Below are positions 33,174-42,534 of a stretch of 64,000 nt of DNA, in pieces. How positions within the stretch are numbered: position 1 is the first letter of the stretch; the number at the start of each line of letters is the position of its first letter. The position numbers were made by a program, and so were the translations under genes. The stretch covers positions 29,129 through 93,128 of the forward strand of contig NZ_JACWFH010000033.1 in NCBI RefSeq assembly GCF_019749255.1, in the 5' to 3' direction. The DNA comes from Mesobacillus maritimus. Its GTDB lineage: Bacteria; Bacillota; Bacilli; Bacillales; Cytobacillaceae. The notes beneath the pieces were generated by a model. It ran no database searches, was not told where the DNA came from, and worked only from the letters and a program-made list of their open reading frames with translations.

Positions 33174-34862
33174 ATGAACTTTTCAAATGTAAATCGCAGT
33201 GAAATTGTAAATAAATTAAAAAGCGTTAAGTATGATGTGTTAGTAATCGGTGGGGGAATTACCGGTGCTGGAATTGCTCTTGATGCCTCAACAAGGGGAA
33301 TGAACACGGCCCTAGTTGAAATGCAGGATTTTGCTGCCGGCACATCCAGCCGATCAACGAAACTTGTTCACGGCGGTCTCCGTTACTTGAAACAATTTGA
33401 AGTGAAAATGGTGGCAGAGGTCGGAAAGGAAAGAGCCATTGTGTATGAGAATGGACCTCACGTGACAACACCAGAATGGATGTTGCTACCCCTTCACCAA
33501 GGAGGAACCTTTGGGAAGTTCTCAACTTCCATTGGTTTAAGAGTGTATGATTTTTTAGCAGGAGTAAAGAAATCAGAACGGCGCTCGATGTTAAGCGTTG
33601 AGGATACGTTGGCGAAGGAACCCCTCGTGAAAAAGAATGGATTAAAGGGCGGGGGCTATTATGTTGAGTACCGTACTGACGATGCAAGGCTAACGATTGA
33701 GGTCATGAAGGCAGCGGTCGAAAATGGGGCAACTGCTTGCAATTATACAAAAGTAACCGAGCTCCTTTATGAAAATGAAAAAGTGGCTGGGGTCTTAGTG
33801 GAAGATCAGCTAACTGGTGAAAAGTTTGAAATTCGGGCAACGAAAATCGTCAATGCTGCGGGGCCATGGGTCGACCAAATTCGTGAGATGGATCAATCCA
33901 AAAAGGGAAAAGTGCTCCAACTTTCAAAAGGCGTACACTTGGTCATTGACCAGAAACGTTTCCCGTTAAAACAAGCGGTTTATTTTGATACACCGGACGG
34001 CCGGATGGTGTTTGCGATTCCTAGAGACGGCAAGGCGTATGTTGGAACGACGGATACTTTTTATAAAGAAGATGCAGTCAATCCAAGGATGACCACACAA
34101 GACCGTACCTATATTATCAACGCAATAAATTATATGTTCCCTGATGTGAAAATCAGTGAAAAAGACGTTGAGTCTAGTTGGGCTGGCGTTCGTCCCCTTA
34201 TTTATGAAGAAGGGAAAAGTGCTTCGGAAATTTCAAGAAAAGATGAAATCTGGGAAGCTCCATCAGGCTTAATCACCATTGCTGGTGGAAAATTAACAGG
34301 CTATCGGAAAATGGCAGAAATGATTGTTGATTTATTAGCAGCAAAGTTTCAATCTGAACAATCACGCGAATTTCCAGCGGGCAAGACGAAGCATCTTCCT
34401 ATCTCTGGGGGAAATGTTGGTGGTTCTGCTCAATTTGAAACCTATGTTACCAAACACATTCTGAAGGGAACAGAATTGGGCCTTAAGCGGGAAGAAGCAG
34501 AATATTTAGCGAGAACATACGGTTCAAACATTTCAACCGTTTACCAACTACTTGAAAAGCACAAAAACGATGCGGCTCAGTATAAAATGCCTTTATCGTT
34601 ATTTGCGAAGTTAATCTATGCCATTGATCAAGAGATGGTAGCAACACCAATTGACTTCTTTCATCGCCGTACCGGGGCCATTTTATTTGATATCCAGTCG
34701 GTAGAAAAATGGAAAACAGAAGTCATCCACTACATGAACAGCCAATTCAACTGGACCAATCAAGAAAAGAAAAAACACAGTGCTGCATTAGAAGTAGCCT
34801 TATTGGAATGCACTACACCAATTGATCAAAATCCAGACTACCCACAGGCTGCTTCAAACTAA
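33174..34862 (+). CDS. glpD: Aerobic glycerol-3-phosphate dehydrogenase
   Basis: 562 residues from the ATG at 33174, which has GGGGG about 8 bases upstream; an ATG at 33159 precedes that site. FAD-binding [19 protein letters not shown], then [23 protein letters not shown] and [24 protein letters not shown], and the C-terminal DAO_C domain. It oxidises glycerol-3-phosphate to dihydroxyacetone phosphate at the membrane and passes electrons to menaquinone. Confidence 0.95.
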   Translation: MNFSNVNRSEIVNKLKSVKYDVLVIGGGITGAGIALDASTRGMNTALVEMQDFAAGTSSRSTKLVHGGLRYLKQFEVKMVAEVGKERAIVYENGPHVTTPEWMLLPLHQGGTFGKFSTSIGLRVYDFLAGVKKSERRSMLSVEDTLAKEPLVKKNGLKGGGYYVEYRTDDARLTIEVMKAAVENGATACNYTKVTELLYENEKVAGVLVEDQLTGEKFEIRATKIVNAAGPWVDQIREMDQSKKGKVLQLSKGVHLVIDQKRFPLKQAVYFDTPDGRMVFAIPRDGKAYVGTTDTFYKEDAVNPRMTTQDRTYIINAINYMFPDVKISEKDVESSWAGVRPLIYEEGKSASEISRKDEIWEAPSGLITIAGGKLTGYRKMAEMIVDLLAAKFQSEQSREFPAGKTKHLPISGGNVGGSAQFETYVTKHILKGTELGLKREEAEYLARTYGSNISTVYQLLEKHKNDAAQYKMPLSLFAKLIYAIDQEMVATPIDFFHRRTGAILFDIQSVEKWKTEVIHYMNSQFNWTNQEKKKHSAALEVALLECTTPIDQNPDYPQAASN

Positions 34863-34870
34863 AGCGAACA

Positions 34871-34896
34871 GGCAGGTTCCAACTGGAACCGCCTTT
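34871..34896 (+). terminator. Intrinsic terminator after glpD
   Basis: GGCAGGTTCC pairs with GGAACCGCC around AACT and is followed by TTTT. Confidence 0.75.
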
Positions 34897-34906
34897 TGGC
34901 GTCATA

Positions 34907-34924
34907 GGGACAGGGGGATAGATC
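34907..34924 (+). repeat. Truncated dispersed repeat next to an IS remnant
   Basis: GGGACAGGGGGATAGATC is a left arm that ends abruptly where the IS terminal sequence begins at 34925. Confidence 0.65.
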
Positions 34925-35013
34925 TAAGGTGCACCCCAAAAGGTAGAGTAAAAATCTAATCTTTTGGGGTGTTTATTTTGGTTGAAAAATATAGTGATGA
35001 TTTGAAGTTAACA
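34925..35013 (+). mobile_element. Remnant of the left end of the IS3-family element at 39976-41431
   Basis: 89 bases starting TAAGGTGCACCCCAAAA match the orfA-side terminus of the complete element almost base for base, including its end hairpin (TAATCTTTTGGGGTG) and the first orfA codons (AAATATAGTGATGATTTGAA). The match stops at 35013, and no other IS3 sequence follows. The rest of 35014-35172 shows nothing I can name beyond AT-rich promoter-like DNA and a GTAAACGTTTA motif. Confidence 0.85.
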
Positions 35014-35172
35014 TAAACTAAGTAGGGAATGCAGATTACGTCGCCACATCCCAATAATTGAAAGAATATGTAGAATTGTCCAAAATTATAAGTTATACTA
35101 ATTGTACTGAACGGTCGGTATGTTGCCGTAAACGTTTATATCTAGGGGAATTTAAGTCGAGGGGGATGAAAG

Positions 35173-36552
35173 ATGTTAGCGGAAAAGCAGCGAGTGAAGC
35201 AGACTGGTCCAGTCCAGGGTGAGAGACCGGGACATAAGGAAATGTTGAATTACGGGTTAGGATTTTTTGGGGTGATCCTTACTTGGACACTGGTTGGAAC
35301 GTTTCTTACTTTTTATTACACCGATGTTGCGGGCATATCTGCAGGAGTAGTTGGAACGCTGATGCTCGTGGCACGCTTGTTTGATGGGGTAACGGATATT
35401 GCGATGGGAACATTAGTCGATCGTACGAAATCCAAACATGGGAAAGCTCGACCTTGGATCCTGTGGATGGGGATTCCGCTCGGGGTTGTGACTTTATTAT
35501 TATTCACAGTTCCAGATATCGGGGATGGTGGGAAGATCGTTTATGCCTACGTTACCTATATCCTTTTAATCCTAGTTTATACAGCTATGTCGATTCCATA
35601 TAAAACCTTGCTTGGTTATATGACACAAGAACCGCAGGGGCGTTCGGTGTTAAACATTTATACAGGAATATTCACAATGTTAGCGACCCTAGTTATTACA
35701 ATTCTGGCTCAACCAGTAGCAAGTGCCATTGGTGGCAAAATAGGATGGACAGTAGTGGCTGGTATCAGTGGAGCCACCATCATCGTGACGAGCTATCTTG
35801 CTTTCCGTTCCACTAAAGAAAGAGTGGCTCCATCAACTGCAGCTCAAAAGAATTCCGTCGAGCTTACAGTTGGGATTAAATCTTTGTTCATGAATAAGTA
35901 TTGGCTCATCATGACCTTATACTGTGTGATTACCTATACATTAAACGCTCTTGTTACGGGAGCAGGTTTGTATTATACAACCTATATTCTTGGAAATGCC
36001 GCTTATTTCTCCATTTCCAGTTTATTGCTGTTTGTTCCATCGATGATTGGATTCTTTTTTGCTGCAAAATTAACCAATAACTTTGGAAAGCGACACATTG
36101 CTCTAGTTGTTTCCATCATTGGTATTTTCGGACCGATTATTAAGCTGATTGATCCTAGTAGTCTTCCAATCTTTTTAACAGGAACGGTTATTCAAGGTTT
36201 CGGTTTGGTACCAACAATCATGTTTATTTATGCGATGATTAATGATACCGCTGAATACGGCGAATGGAAATTTGGATTTAGAACACAAGGCTTAGTCAAT
36301 AGTGCTGCAAGCTTTGGAATGAAAGTTGGGGCAGGTCTTGGAGGAGCGCTTATTGGTTGGCTATTAGCATTCGGAGGCTATGTAGGGGCTGCTGCCGAAC
36401 AGTCCGCCAGCGCAACGAACATGATATTGGTTTTAAATATCTACCTTCCATTAGGTTTAGCAGTATGTCAGGCGATTTTAATGTGGATGTACAAGCTAGA
36501 TAAGCAATATCCGCAAATTCTTAAGGAATTAAGTGAGCGTAAAATGAGGTAA
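35173..36552 (+). CDS. GPH-family (glycoside-pentoside-hexuronide):cation symporter
   Basis: 459 residues with 12 membrane helices. N-terminal LNYGLGFFGVILTWTLVGTFLTFYYTDVAGISAGVVGTLMLVARLFDGVTDIAMGTLVDRTKSKHGKARPWILW holds the GPH signature (DxxTDxxxGxxxDRTxSxxGKxRPW). It is likely to import a glycoside, pentoside or uronide with Na+ or H+. Ribosome binding site GAGGGGG. It stands alone with its own terminator, next to a TRAP operon; substrate unknown. Confidence 0.88.
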   Translation: MLAEKQRVKQTGPVQGERPGHKEMLNYGLGFFGVILTWTLVGTFLTFYYTDVAGISAGVVGTLMLVARLFDGVTDIAMGTLVDRTKSKHGKARPWILWMGIPLGVVTLLLFTVPDIGDGGKIVYAYVTYILLILVYTAMSIPYKTLLGYMTQEPQGRSVLNIYTGIFTMLATLVITILAQPVASAIGGKIGWTVVAGISGATIIVTSYLAFRSTKERVAPSTAAQKNSVELTVGIKSLFMNKYWLIMTLYCVITYTLNALVTGAGLYYTTYILGNAAYFSISSLLLFVPSMIGFFFAAKLTNNFGKRHIALVVSIIGIFGPIIKLIDPSSLPIFLTGTVIQGFGLVPTIMFIYAMINDTAEYGEWKFGFRTQGLVNSAASFGMKVGAGLGGALIGWLLAFGGYVGAAAEQSASATNMILVLNIYLPLGLAVCQAILMWMYKLDKQYPQILKELSERKMR

Positions 36553-36582
36553 GGACAACGTGTCACAAAGCATATGAAAGGA

Positions 36583-36618
36583 ACACAAGGGAGGTCCATA
36601 CCGCCCTTGTGTTTTTAT
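36583..36618 (+). terminator. Intrinsic terminator after the GPH symporter
   Basis: ACACAAGGG pairs with CCCTTGTGT and is followed by TTTTATTT. Between here and 36840 the DNA is AT-rich, with a small palindrome CGCTTTTAAGCG at 36782-36793 that could be an operator. Confidence 0.8.
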
Positions 36619-36840
36619 TTAGTTTCATGTTTAGGCGGATTAGGGGAGTGCTAAAAATCTCCGAATAATGGTGACTGGCTACATCTATCATCCTGAAAAG
36701 TAATAATTTTAGGAAAATAGTAAACTATTAATGCTATTTGGTTAATTTTCGTTTATAATAACAATAACTTTAACACGTATACGCTTTTAAGCGTTAAAGT
36801 AACGCATATTAAAATATTTATAAAAAAGGGGTAATTTGTT

Positions 36841-37872
36841 TTGAAACGACTTAAGTTATGGATGATGATGGCTGCAGTATTCAGTCTTTTGCTGCTGAGT
36901 GCTTGTGGTGGTGGAGCGGAGGAAGCGTCAAAGGAAAAAGGGGAAAGTGGAAATGACAGCGATATCATTAAGATTAAAGTAGGGCATATTTCACCAGATG
37001 ATCAGGCCTACGCGATTGGGTTTATGGAGTATGCGGAGGCAGTGGAGGAAGCGACTGACGGGAAGGTTCAATTTGAGATTTTTGGAAACGGTGCCTTAGG
37101 TGGCGAGCGGGAATTGCTTGAAGGTGTTCAACTAGGGACATTGGATATGAGTTTAATCACAACAGGCGTCGTGACAAACTTTGTCCCAGAAGTAGCTGTG
37201 ATTGAGTTTCCATTTTTATTTAGAGATTTAGACCATACGTATAAAACATTAGATGGTGAAATCGGACAAGAATTGCTAGACAAAATGTCTGAATCCAATC
37301 TAAAAGGGATTTCCTTCTGGGAAAACGGTGAACGCTATGTCGCTAATAGCCAGCGACCAGTCAAATCTGTAGAAGATTTAAAAGGGTTAAAAATGAGAAC
37401 GATTGAAAGTGAACTCTTGCTAGATATGTATAGTGCGCTTGGTACCAATGCAACGCCAATGGCGTTCCCTGAAGTATACAACGGATTACAGCAAGGTGTC
37501 ATTGACGGTTCAGACTTCTCAACAGGTGTGTACTATACAACAAAGGTGTACGAGCAATCGAAGTATTTCTCTGAAGTCCCACTTTACTATGCATCTGCGA
37601 CTCTAGTAATCAATCAAGAACTTTTTGACTCTATGCCTGAAGATGTACAAAAAGTGGTCGTTGATCTTGGGAAAGAGTATGCAGCAAAGCAGCGCCAGAT
37701 CAATCAGGATCTAATGGAAGAATACAAAGAGAACTTAGTTGCGGATGGTGTGGAGATTATCCCAGCTGAAGAAATCGATATCGATGGATTCCGTCAAGCG
37801 GTTGAATCAGTTTATGAAAAGCATGCAGATGGTTATGGGGATTACATTGAACGAATTCAAAATGTAGAGTAA
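36841..37872 (+). CDS. TRAP transporter substrate-binding lipoprotein (second system)
   Basis: 343 residues from a TTG with AAAGGGG upstream. Signal peptide with lipobox LSAC (Cys22), then IIKIKVGHISPDDQAYAIGFMEYAEAVEEATDGKVQFEIFGNGALGGERELLEGVQLGTLDMSLI and LKGLKMRTIESELLLDMYSALGTNATPMAFPEVYNGLQQGVIDGSDFS. The latter has the Arg of DctP proteins that binds the substrate carboxylate. It forms a DctPQM set with the two genes at 38160 and 38684, though a MITE-like element and a terminator lie between. Confidence 0.9.
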   Translation: MKRLKLWMMMAAVFSLLLLSACGGGAEEASKEKGESGNDSDIIKIKVGHISPDDQAYAIGFMEYAEAVEEATDGKVQFEIFGNGALGGERELLEGVQLGTLDMSLITTGVVTNFVPEVAVIEFPFLFRDLDHTYKTLDGEIGQELLDKMSESNLKGISFWENGERYVANSQRPVKSVEDLKGLKMRTIESELLLDMYSALGTNATPMAFPEVYNGLQQGVIDGSDFSTGVYYTTKVYEQSKYFSEVPLYYASATLVINQELFDSMPEDVQKVVVDLGKEYAAKQRQINQDLMEEYKENLVADGVEIIPAEEIDIDGFRQAVESVYEKHADGYGDYIERIQNVE

Positions 37873-37900
37873 GAGCATCACACACTTTCATGTTAAAAGA

Positions 37901-38084
37901 AGGCTGTTCTCGTTAAGATTGTTGTTAAAATCCAAAAGCTGATTTTAACGCAAGATAAACTGTTTTGTACGTTATAGAAAGTTTGCACGCTCTTTTCTCA
38001 AAATTAAAAAGCTACTCTGTAGTAAAACAAAGCTAATCCATACTATTTTGTAACCGAGAGCAACAATGTTTGAGAAAAGGGCCT
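37901..38084. repeat. 180-bp MITE-like element, copy 1
   Basis: Begins AGGCTGTTCTCGTTAAGATT and ends with the inverted equivalent (ACAATGTTTGAGAAAAGGGCCT). Inside are TTGTTGTTAAAATCC, a 9-bp hairpin GTTAAAATC/GATTTTAAC, ACGCAAGATAAACTGTTTTG, GCTCTTTTCTCAAAATT and ACAAAGCTAATCCATACTAT. The same order recurs at 55460 and 56517. No coding capacity. Confidence 0.78.
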
Positions 38085-38090
38085 AAAAGA

Positions 38091-38129
38091 AAAGACTTTG
38101 GGAGAGGATGATTTCTCAAAGTCTTTTTT
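38091..38129 (+). terminator. Intrinsic terminator-like hairpin between TRAP genes
   Basis: AAAGACTTTG pairs with CAAAGTCTTT and is followed by TTTT. Located within the operon, it may attenuate permease expression relative to the binding protein. Confidence 0.75.
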
Positions 38130-38159
38130 CCATCCTTCATTTTGTAAAGGAGAATTATG

Positions 38160-38687
38160 ATGAAGATAATCCGTTGGCTTGATGAACATATTGAAAAAGT
38201 CTTTTTAGTCTTCTTTTCCGTCATCATGGTCGCAGTCATCTTTTTACAAGTCGTCATGAGGCAGTTGGACCATTCGCTTTCCTGGTCAGAAGAATTAGCG
38301 CGCTATTGCTTTATTTGGCTGATTTATATTGGAATCAGCTTGGGTGTAAAAGAACAAAAGCATGTAAAAATCGATGCTCTATTGGTTGTCTTATCTAAAA
38401 AGGGTCAGACTGTCCTTCATTTCATCGCAAACCTTTTCTTCATGGCGTTTGCGGTCTATGTGTTGATTTTTGGGTATGAGTTGGCGAACCAATTATTGCA
38501 ATTTGGACAAAAGTCCCCTGCGATTCAGATTCCAATGGGCTTTGTTTATATGGCTACGCCAGTTGGAATGGGGTTGACCTTGATTCGCTTGGTTCAGCAT
38601 CAAATCAAATTAATTGGTACATTCATGGATAAGAGTTCGAAGATCGAAACCATTTCTAAGGACCAAGAGAGGAGGATCACCTCATGA
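38160..38687 (+). CDS. TRAP transporter small permease (DctQ, second system)
   Basis: About 175 residues, four membrane helices: VFFSVIMVAVIFLQVVMRQLDHSLSWSEELARYCFIWLIYIGISLGVKEQKHVKIDAL is the DctQ pattern. Two adjacent ATGs (38157, 38160) follow AAGGAG; the second has better spacing. Stop overlaps the DctM start (ATGA). Confidence 0.86.
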   Translation: MKIIRWLDEHIEKVFLVFFSVIMVAVIFLQVVMRQLDHSLSWSEELARYCFIWLIYIGISLGVKEQKHVKIDALLVVLSKKGQTVLHFIANLFFMAFAVYVLIFGYELANQLLQFGQKSPAIQIPMGFVYMATPVGMGLTLIRLVQHQIKLIGTFMDKSSKIETISKDQERRITS

Positions 38688-39952
38688 CAACGGCAGTCTT
38701 ATTTGGCAGCTTTGCCGCATTATTAGTGTTAACTGTACCCATTGGGATTGCCCTAGCGCTAGCCACTCTGATTACGATTGCCTTTTCCGGCACAATGCCG
38801 CTGCAATTTTTAGCAAAAGAATTGGTCACTTCGGTTGATTCCTTTCCATTATTAGCTGTACCGTTCTTTATACTTGCAGGGGAAATAATGGGGAAAGGCG
38901 GAATTTCAAAAAGGTTGTTTGGGGTTGCCAGTTCGATGGTCGGGAACAAAACAGGCGGATTGGCGATTGCGACGATTATCACCTGTATGTTCTTTGCCGC
39001 TATTTCCGGGTCTGGTCCTGCGACTGTTGCAGCGATTGGTGGGGTGATGATTCCGTTCATGGTTCAAGAGGGTTATGATAAGGGGTTTGCTACTGCGACC
39101 GTGGCAGCTGCCGGTTCAATTGGAATCATTATTCCACCGAGCATTCCAATGGTCATGTTTGGCGTGACCGCGAGTGCTTCTGTTGGAGACTTATTTATCT
39201 CAGGGATTATCCCAGGCGTGTTAATCGGACTTGCAATGATGGTTTGGGCTTGGTATTACTCGAAGAAAATGGGCTACAAAGGCATCGCGGAGAAGACTTC
39301 GCTACGTAAAATTGTTCGGGCGATCTGGGAGGCAAAGTGGGCTTTATTGATTCCAATCATTATTTTAGGTGGAATTTATGGAGGGATCTTCACTCCAACC
39401 GAAGCCGCAGTAGTAGCCGTGGTGTATGGTTTATTTGCTGCAATGGTTTTATATCATGAGCTATCGTTCAAAGATTTACCGAGAGTGATCTATGATTCAG
39501 CACTTACAACCGCTACCGTTTTAATCATTGTCGGTGCAGCCAATGCGTTTGGCAGGCTGTTAACCATCGAACAGATTCCAAATAAAATTGCGAATTGGTT
39601 AATGACCATTTCTAGTAATCCAACCGTCATTATCTTACTTATTATGGCCTTGCTCTTGTTCGTCGGAATGGTCATGGATCCAATAGCCGCAATCATTATT
39701 TTAACTCCTATCCTATTGCCAGTTGTAACTCAAGTAGGCTATGATCCGATTCATTTTGGTGTGTTGATGATTATTAACTTAGCCATTGGCTATTTTACTC
39801 CGCCAGTAGGAGTAAACTTATTTGTTGGCTCAAGTATCTCTGGTGTTCCAATGGGGCAGCTATCAAAAGCCGCCGTCCCATACATGGTAAGCATGATTAT
39901 CATCCTCCTGCTTGTAACCTTTCTCCCGCAAATCGCGTTGTTGTTTGTTTAA
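38684..39952 (+). CDS. TRAP transporter large permease (DctM, second system)
   Basis: 422 residues, about 12 membrane helices. VDSFPLLAVPFFILAGEIMGKGGISKRL, ISGSGPATVAAIGGVMIPFMVQEGYDKGFATATVAAAGSIGIIIPPSIPM and IINLAIGYFTPPVGVNLFVGSSISG are DctM hallmarks. GGAGG precedes the ATG. Last gene of the operon; the IS3-family element lies directly downstream. Confidence 0.92.
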   Translation: MTTAVLFGSFAALLVLTVPIGIALALATLITIAFSGTMPLQFLAKELVTSVDSFPLLAVPFFILAGEIMGKGGISKRLFGVASSMVGNKTGGLAIATIITCMFFAAISGSGPATVAAIGGVMIPFMVQEGYDKGFATATVAAAGSIGIIIPPSIPMVMFGVTASASVGDLFISGIIPGVLIGLAMMVWAWYYSKKMGYKGIAEKTSLRKIVRAIWEAKWALLIPIIILGGIYGGIFTPTEAAVVAVVYGLFAAMVLYHELSFKDLPRVIYDSALTTATVLIIVGAANAFGRLLTIEQIPNKIANWLMTISSNPTVIILLIMALLLFVGMVMDPIAAIIILTPILLPVVTQVGYDPIHFGVLMIINLAIGYFTPPVGVNLFVGSSISGVPMGQLSKAAVPYMVSMIIILLLVTFLPQIALLFV

Positions 39953-40005
39953 AGGTGAGACGAAGGGACTGGTCTTGAGCTGACCCCAAAAAGTTAGAGT
40001 TTTTA

Positions 40006-40773
40006 TTATGCAACTAATTGGCTGGTATGAATACGGTATTGAACCGGACTCATGCCCGCCAATTTTTGCTTAATACGTTTGTTATTATAATAATCTATAT
40101 ATCTATTAATTCTCTCACTTAACTCTTCAACCGTGCACTTTGCCTCTCCATAATACATCTCTTGTTTTAGAAGACCAAAAAAGTTCTCCATCGGGGAGTA
40201 ATCCAAACAGTTTCCTTTTCGAGACATACTTTGAAAAACCTTATTTTCCTTAAGTGTCTTAACCCACTTTTTATGTTGGTATTGCCATCCCTGATCAGAA
40301 TGGATTGTTGTCCTAAACTGCGAGTTTCGTACAACTTCAATGGCCTCTTTAAGGGGTTTGATCGCAAGATCCAAAGTGGGGCTAGTTCCTAACCCATAAG
40401 AAAGAATCTCTCCGTTATATAAGTCCATAATAGGGCTCAAATATAGCTTTTCACCGTTTAAACACTTAAATTCTGTGATATCAGTTGTTAACTTCTGATG
40501 ACACACACTCGTTTGAAAACGCCGATGAATACGGTTCTTCGCAACCTTTCCTACATTTCCCTTATAGGAACTATACTTCCTTGATTTTCTACTAAATTTG
40601 TTACCTCTAAGTCCGAGCTTTCCCATAATACGCTGAACAGCTTTGTGATTTACTATTTTTCCTTGGTTCTTCAGTTCTAATTTAACACGACGATATCCAT
40701 AATTACCGTCATTCTCGTCAAATATAGATTGAATACGGTCCTCAAGTTCTTGTTTTGGGTTTTCCTTTTTCAT
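40006..40773 (-). CDS. IS3-family transposase orfB (DDE integrase domain)
   Basis: 255 residues from the first ATG; the same frame continues upstream to about 40860 (LELKEKFKLKDVLLVVGIPESTYHYQIKA), as expected for an OrfAB product made by -1 frameshifting. Contains the HTH_21 region NYGYRRVKLELKNQGKIVNHKAVQRIM and the DDE core: Asp in TTDITEF, Asp in IHSDQGWQY and Glu in ENFFGLLKQEMYYGE. Intact. Confidence 0.9.
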   Translation of the reverse strand: MKKENPKQELEDRIQSIFDENDGNYGYRRVKLELKNQGKIVNHKAVQRIMGKLGLRGNKFSRKSRKYSSYKGNVGKVAKNRIHRRFQTSVCHQKLTTDITEFKCLNGEKLYLSPIMDLYNGEILSYGLGTSPTLDLAIKPLKEAIEVVRNSQFRTTIHSDQGWQYQHKKWVKTLKENKVFQSMSRKGNCLDYSPMENFFGLLKQEMYYGEAKCTVEELSERINRYIDYYNNKRIKQKLAGMSPVQYRIHTSQLVA

Positions 40774-40832
40774 CGCTTTTATTTGGTAGTGATAAGTCGA
40801 TTCAGGAATCCCAACGACTAGTAATACGTCTT

Positions 40833-41387
40833 TTAATTTGAACTTTTCTTTGAGTTCGAGTGATATTGCTGCTTGTGTTTCTCGAGAAAGCCCTTCGGGT
40901 TCATCCGATAGGCTCGCAACTTTTTTAAATACTCTACCTCCAAACGAAGGAGTTCATTTTCTCTTTCCAACTTTTGTTCGTATGTCATTTCTTTGTCGGT
41001 TTTCTTGTTGTTAGACATGGGTGGCCTACCTTTATGTTTATTCAGGCCTTCATCTTTCCCCTCTAAAAAGGCTTACTTCCACCTACCAATTATAGTAGGT
41101 TCTGTTATTCCAAATTGAAGGGCAGTTTCCGTCTCTGAAGAACCTGTTCTCTTCATAAAGCTTAATACATCTAACTTGAATTGAACAGAATATGATTTGT
41201 TGTTCTTCTTCCTTTTTAATCCTTCAGAACCAAATCTCTCATAAACTTTGATCCACCTGCCAACTACTGATTTTGACTTAATCCCGTGCCTCTTGGCCAG
41301 GGGTCTTATCCCTAGTCTTCCTTCTTGATACTCTCTCACCACTGTTAACTTCAAATCATCACTATATTTTTTAGCCAAAATAAGCAC
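40833..41387 (-). pseudogene. IS3-family orfA interrupted by a nonsense codon
   Basis: The frame encodes two helix-turn-helix domains (YSDDLKLTVVREYQEGRLGIRPLAKRHGI and SVQFKLDVLSFMKRTGSSETETALQFGI), then reads GRWK, a TAA at 41073-41075, then AFLEGKDEGLNKHKGRPPMSNNKK and the leucine-zipper EQKLERENELLRLEVEYLKKLRAY. A single C-to-T change (CAA to TAA) explains the stop. Both halves remain in the same frame. Confidence 0.85.
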
Positions 41388-41431
41388 CCCAAAAGATTAG
41401 ATTTTGACTCTAACTTTTGGGGTGCACCTTA

Positions 41432-41453
41432 GGACCTGTCCCCTTGTCCCTAT
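41432..41453 (+). repeat. Dispersed repeat right arm, split by the IS
   Basis: GGACCTGTCCCCTTGTCCC follows the IS end directly. Its missing 5' part is probably GGGACTGG at 39965-39972 on the other side of the IS. Confidence 0.7.
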
Positions 41454-41492
41454 CGATGTTCCAAATCCCCAGGCTTTTCCACTATAGGTATA

Positions 41493-41507
41493 ATGTAAAC
41501 GGTTTAA
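41493..41507 (+). promoter_or_regulatory. cre-like site upstream of the frl-type operon
   Basis: ATGTAAACGGTTTAA matches 14 of 15 cre positions, about 50 bases before the -35 box at 41558. CcpA may modulate the operon. Confidence 0.45.
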
Positions 41508-41557
41508 AGCCAAATATTTAAAATAGATGATATATTGTAAGTTTTCAGAAAAAGTAG

Positions 41558-41604
41558 TTGACAGATGATGGGGGCGCTATTATTATAACGTTATATAACG
41601 TTAT
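41558..41604 (+). promoter_or_regulatory. Promoter and twin 10-bp operators of the first frl-type unit
   Basis: TTGACA (41558-41563), 17 bases, TATTAT (41581-41586). Two directly adjacent copies of the palindrome ATAACGTTAT follow at 41585-41594 and 41595-41604, overlapping the -10 box. They are the likely binding sites of the GntR-type regulator at 47364. Confidence 0.8.
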
Positions 41605-41685
41605 TTGTTTTTATAGTTTGGACGTCGGTTAAGTCTAGTTATTATTTTCTTTTTTTTCAAAAAACAAAACAAGGGGGAAAAGAAC

Positions 41686-42513
41686 ATGAGAAAACTATTA
41701 AAAAAATTAGCAGTAGTGGGTATGGCGGGTGCAATGGCCATTTCCTTAGCAGGATGTGGCTCATCAGCAGAGGAGACAGCTAAAACTGAAAAAACAGGCT
41801 TAGCAGGTCTACAGGAAAAAGGGAAGATTGTAGTGGGCACAATGGCCGCGACTCCTCCATATGAGTACCACCTGGTTGAAGGCGGCGAGGACAAAATTGT
41901 AGGGTCAGACATTCAATTATTAGAAGAAGTGGCCAAAGATTTAGGTGTCGAATACGAAATTAAGGATATGGATTTTGATGGATTACTAGTTGCTCTTCAG
42001 GCAGGGAAAATTGATATGATCATTTCTGCTATGAGTCCGACTGAGGAACGTGAAAAAAATGCAGATTTTACAGACGTATATTATAGAGGTAGAAACGTCA
42101 TGATGGTCAGAAAAGATGATGTAGATAAGTATACGACTCCAGAAAGTCTAGCGGATAAGAAACTTGCAGCCATTAAAACTTCTGTCCAGCAGAGCATCCT
42201 TGAAACAGAGTTGCCAAATGCAGAATTAAAATTATTAGGAAAATCCACTGAATTAGCCATTGACTTAGCAAACAGAAAAGTCGAGGGTGTTCTAGTCGAC
42301 ATTCCAACAGCTACTCTGCTTGAAAAAGGAAATCCAGCTATTACTGCAAGTGAAATTTACTATGAAGATACTTCAGCCGGGGCAGCGATTGCTATGCCGA
42401 ATGGAACAGATAAAGAAATCATGGAGACTATTAATAAGACCATTGCAAGAGTTAAACCAGAATATGAAGGTTGGTTAAAAGACGCAATGGAAGGCGTTGA
42501 ATTGGAAGAGTAG
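41686..42513 (+). CDS. ABC transporter substrate-binding lipoprotein of the frl-type operon
   Basis: 275 residues with lipobox LAGC (Cys22) and a family 3 solute-binding fold (GKIVVGTMAATPPYEYH, GSDIQLLEEVAKDLGVEYEI, GLLVALQAGKIDMIISAMSPTEEREKNADFTDVYY, VEGVLVDIPTATLL). Family 3 proteins bind amino acids. As the other genes handle fructosamines, this one probably binds an Amadori-modified amino acid such as fructoselysine; that is inference. Followed by the isomerase gene at 42535, then a terminator. Confidence 0.85.
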   Translation: MRKLLKKLAVVGMAGAMAISLAGCGSSAEETAKTEKTGLAGLQEKGKIVVGTMAATPPYEYHLVEGGEDKIVGSDIQLLEEVAKDLGVEYEIKDMDFDGLLVALQAGKIDMIISAMSPTEEREKNADFTDVYYRGRNVMMVRKDDVDKYTTPESLADKKLAAIKTSVQQSILETELPNAELKLLGKSTELAIDLANRKVEGVLVDIPTATLLEKGNPAITASEIYYEDTSAGAAIAMPNGTDKEIMETINKTIARVKPEYEGWLKDAMEGVELEE

Positions 42514-42534
42514 GAGAAAGGGGAGTAGAGGAAT

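Larger units (their letters stand above)
39976..41431 (-). mobile_element. IS3-family (IS150-like) insertion sequence, 1.46 kb
   Basis: Imperfect terminal inverted repeats TGAGCTGACCCCAAAAAGTT (39976) and, on the minus strand from 41431, TAAGGTGCACCCCAAAAGTT, sharing the ACCCCAAAA(A)GTTAGAG core. Inside are orfA (41387-40833) and orfB (40773-40006) in the usual -1 frame relation. Flanks GGACTGGTC and GGACCTGTCCCCTTGTCCC look like the halves of a dispersed repeat arm into which it inserted; the possible 4-bp target duplications GGTC/GGAC are not identical. orfA carries a stop codon, so the copy is probably not autonomous. Confidence 0.85.

Noticed and set aside
35106..35145. cre site before the GPH symporter
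   Set aside because: GTAAACGTTTA is a palindrome but the surrounding bases fit the cre consensus poorly.
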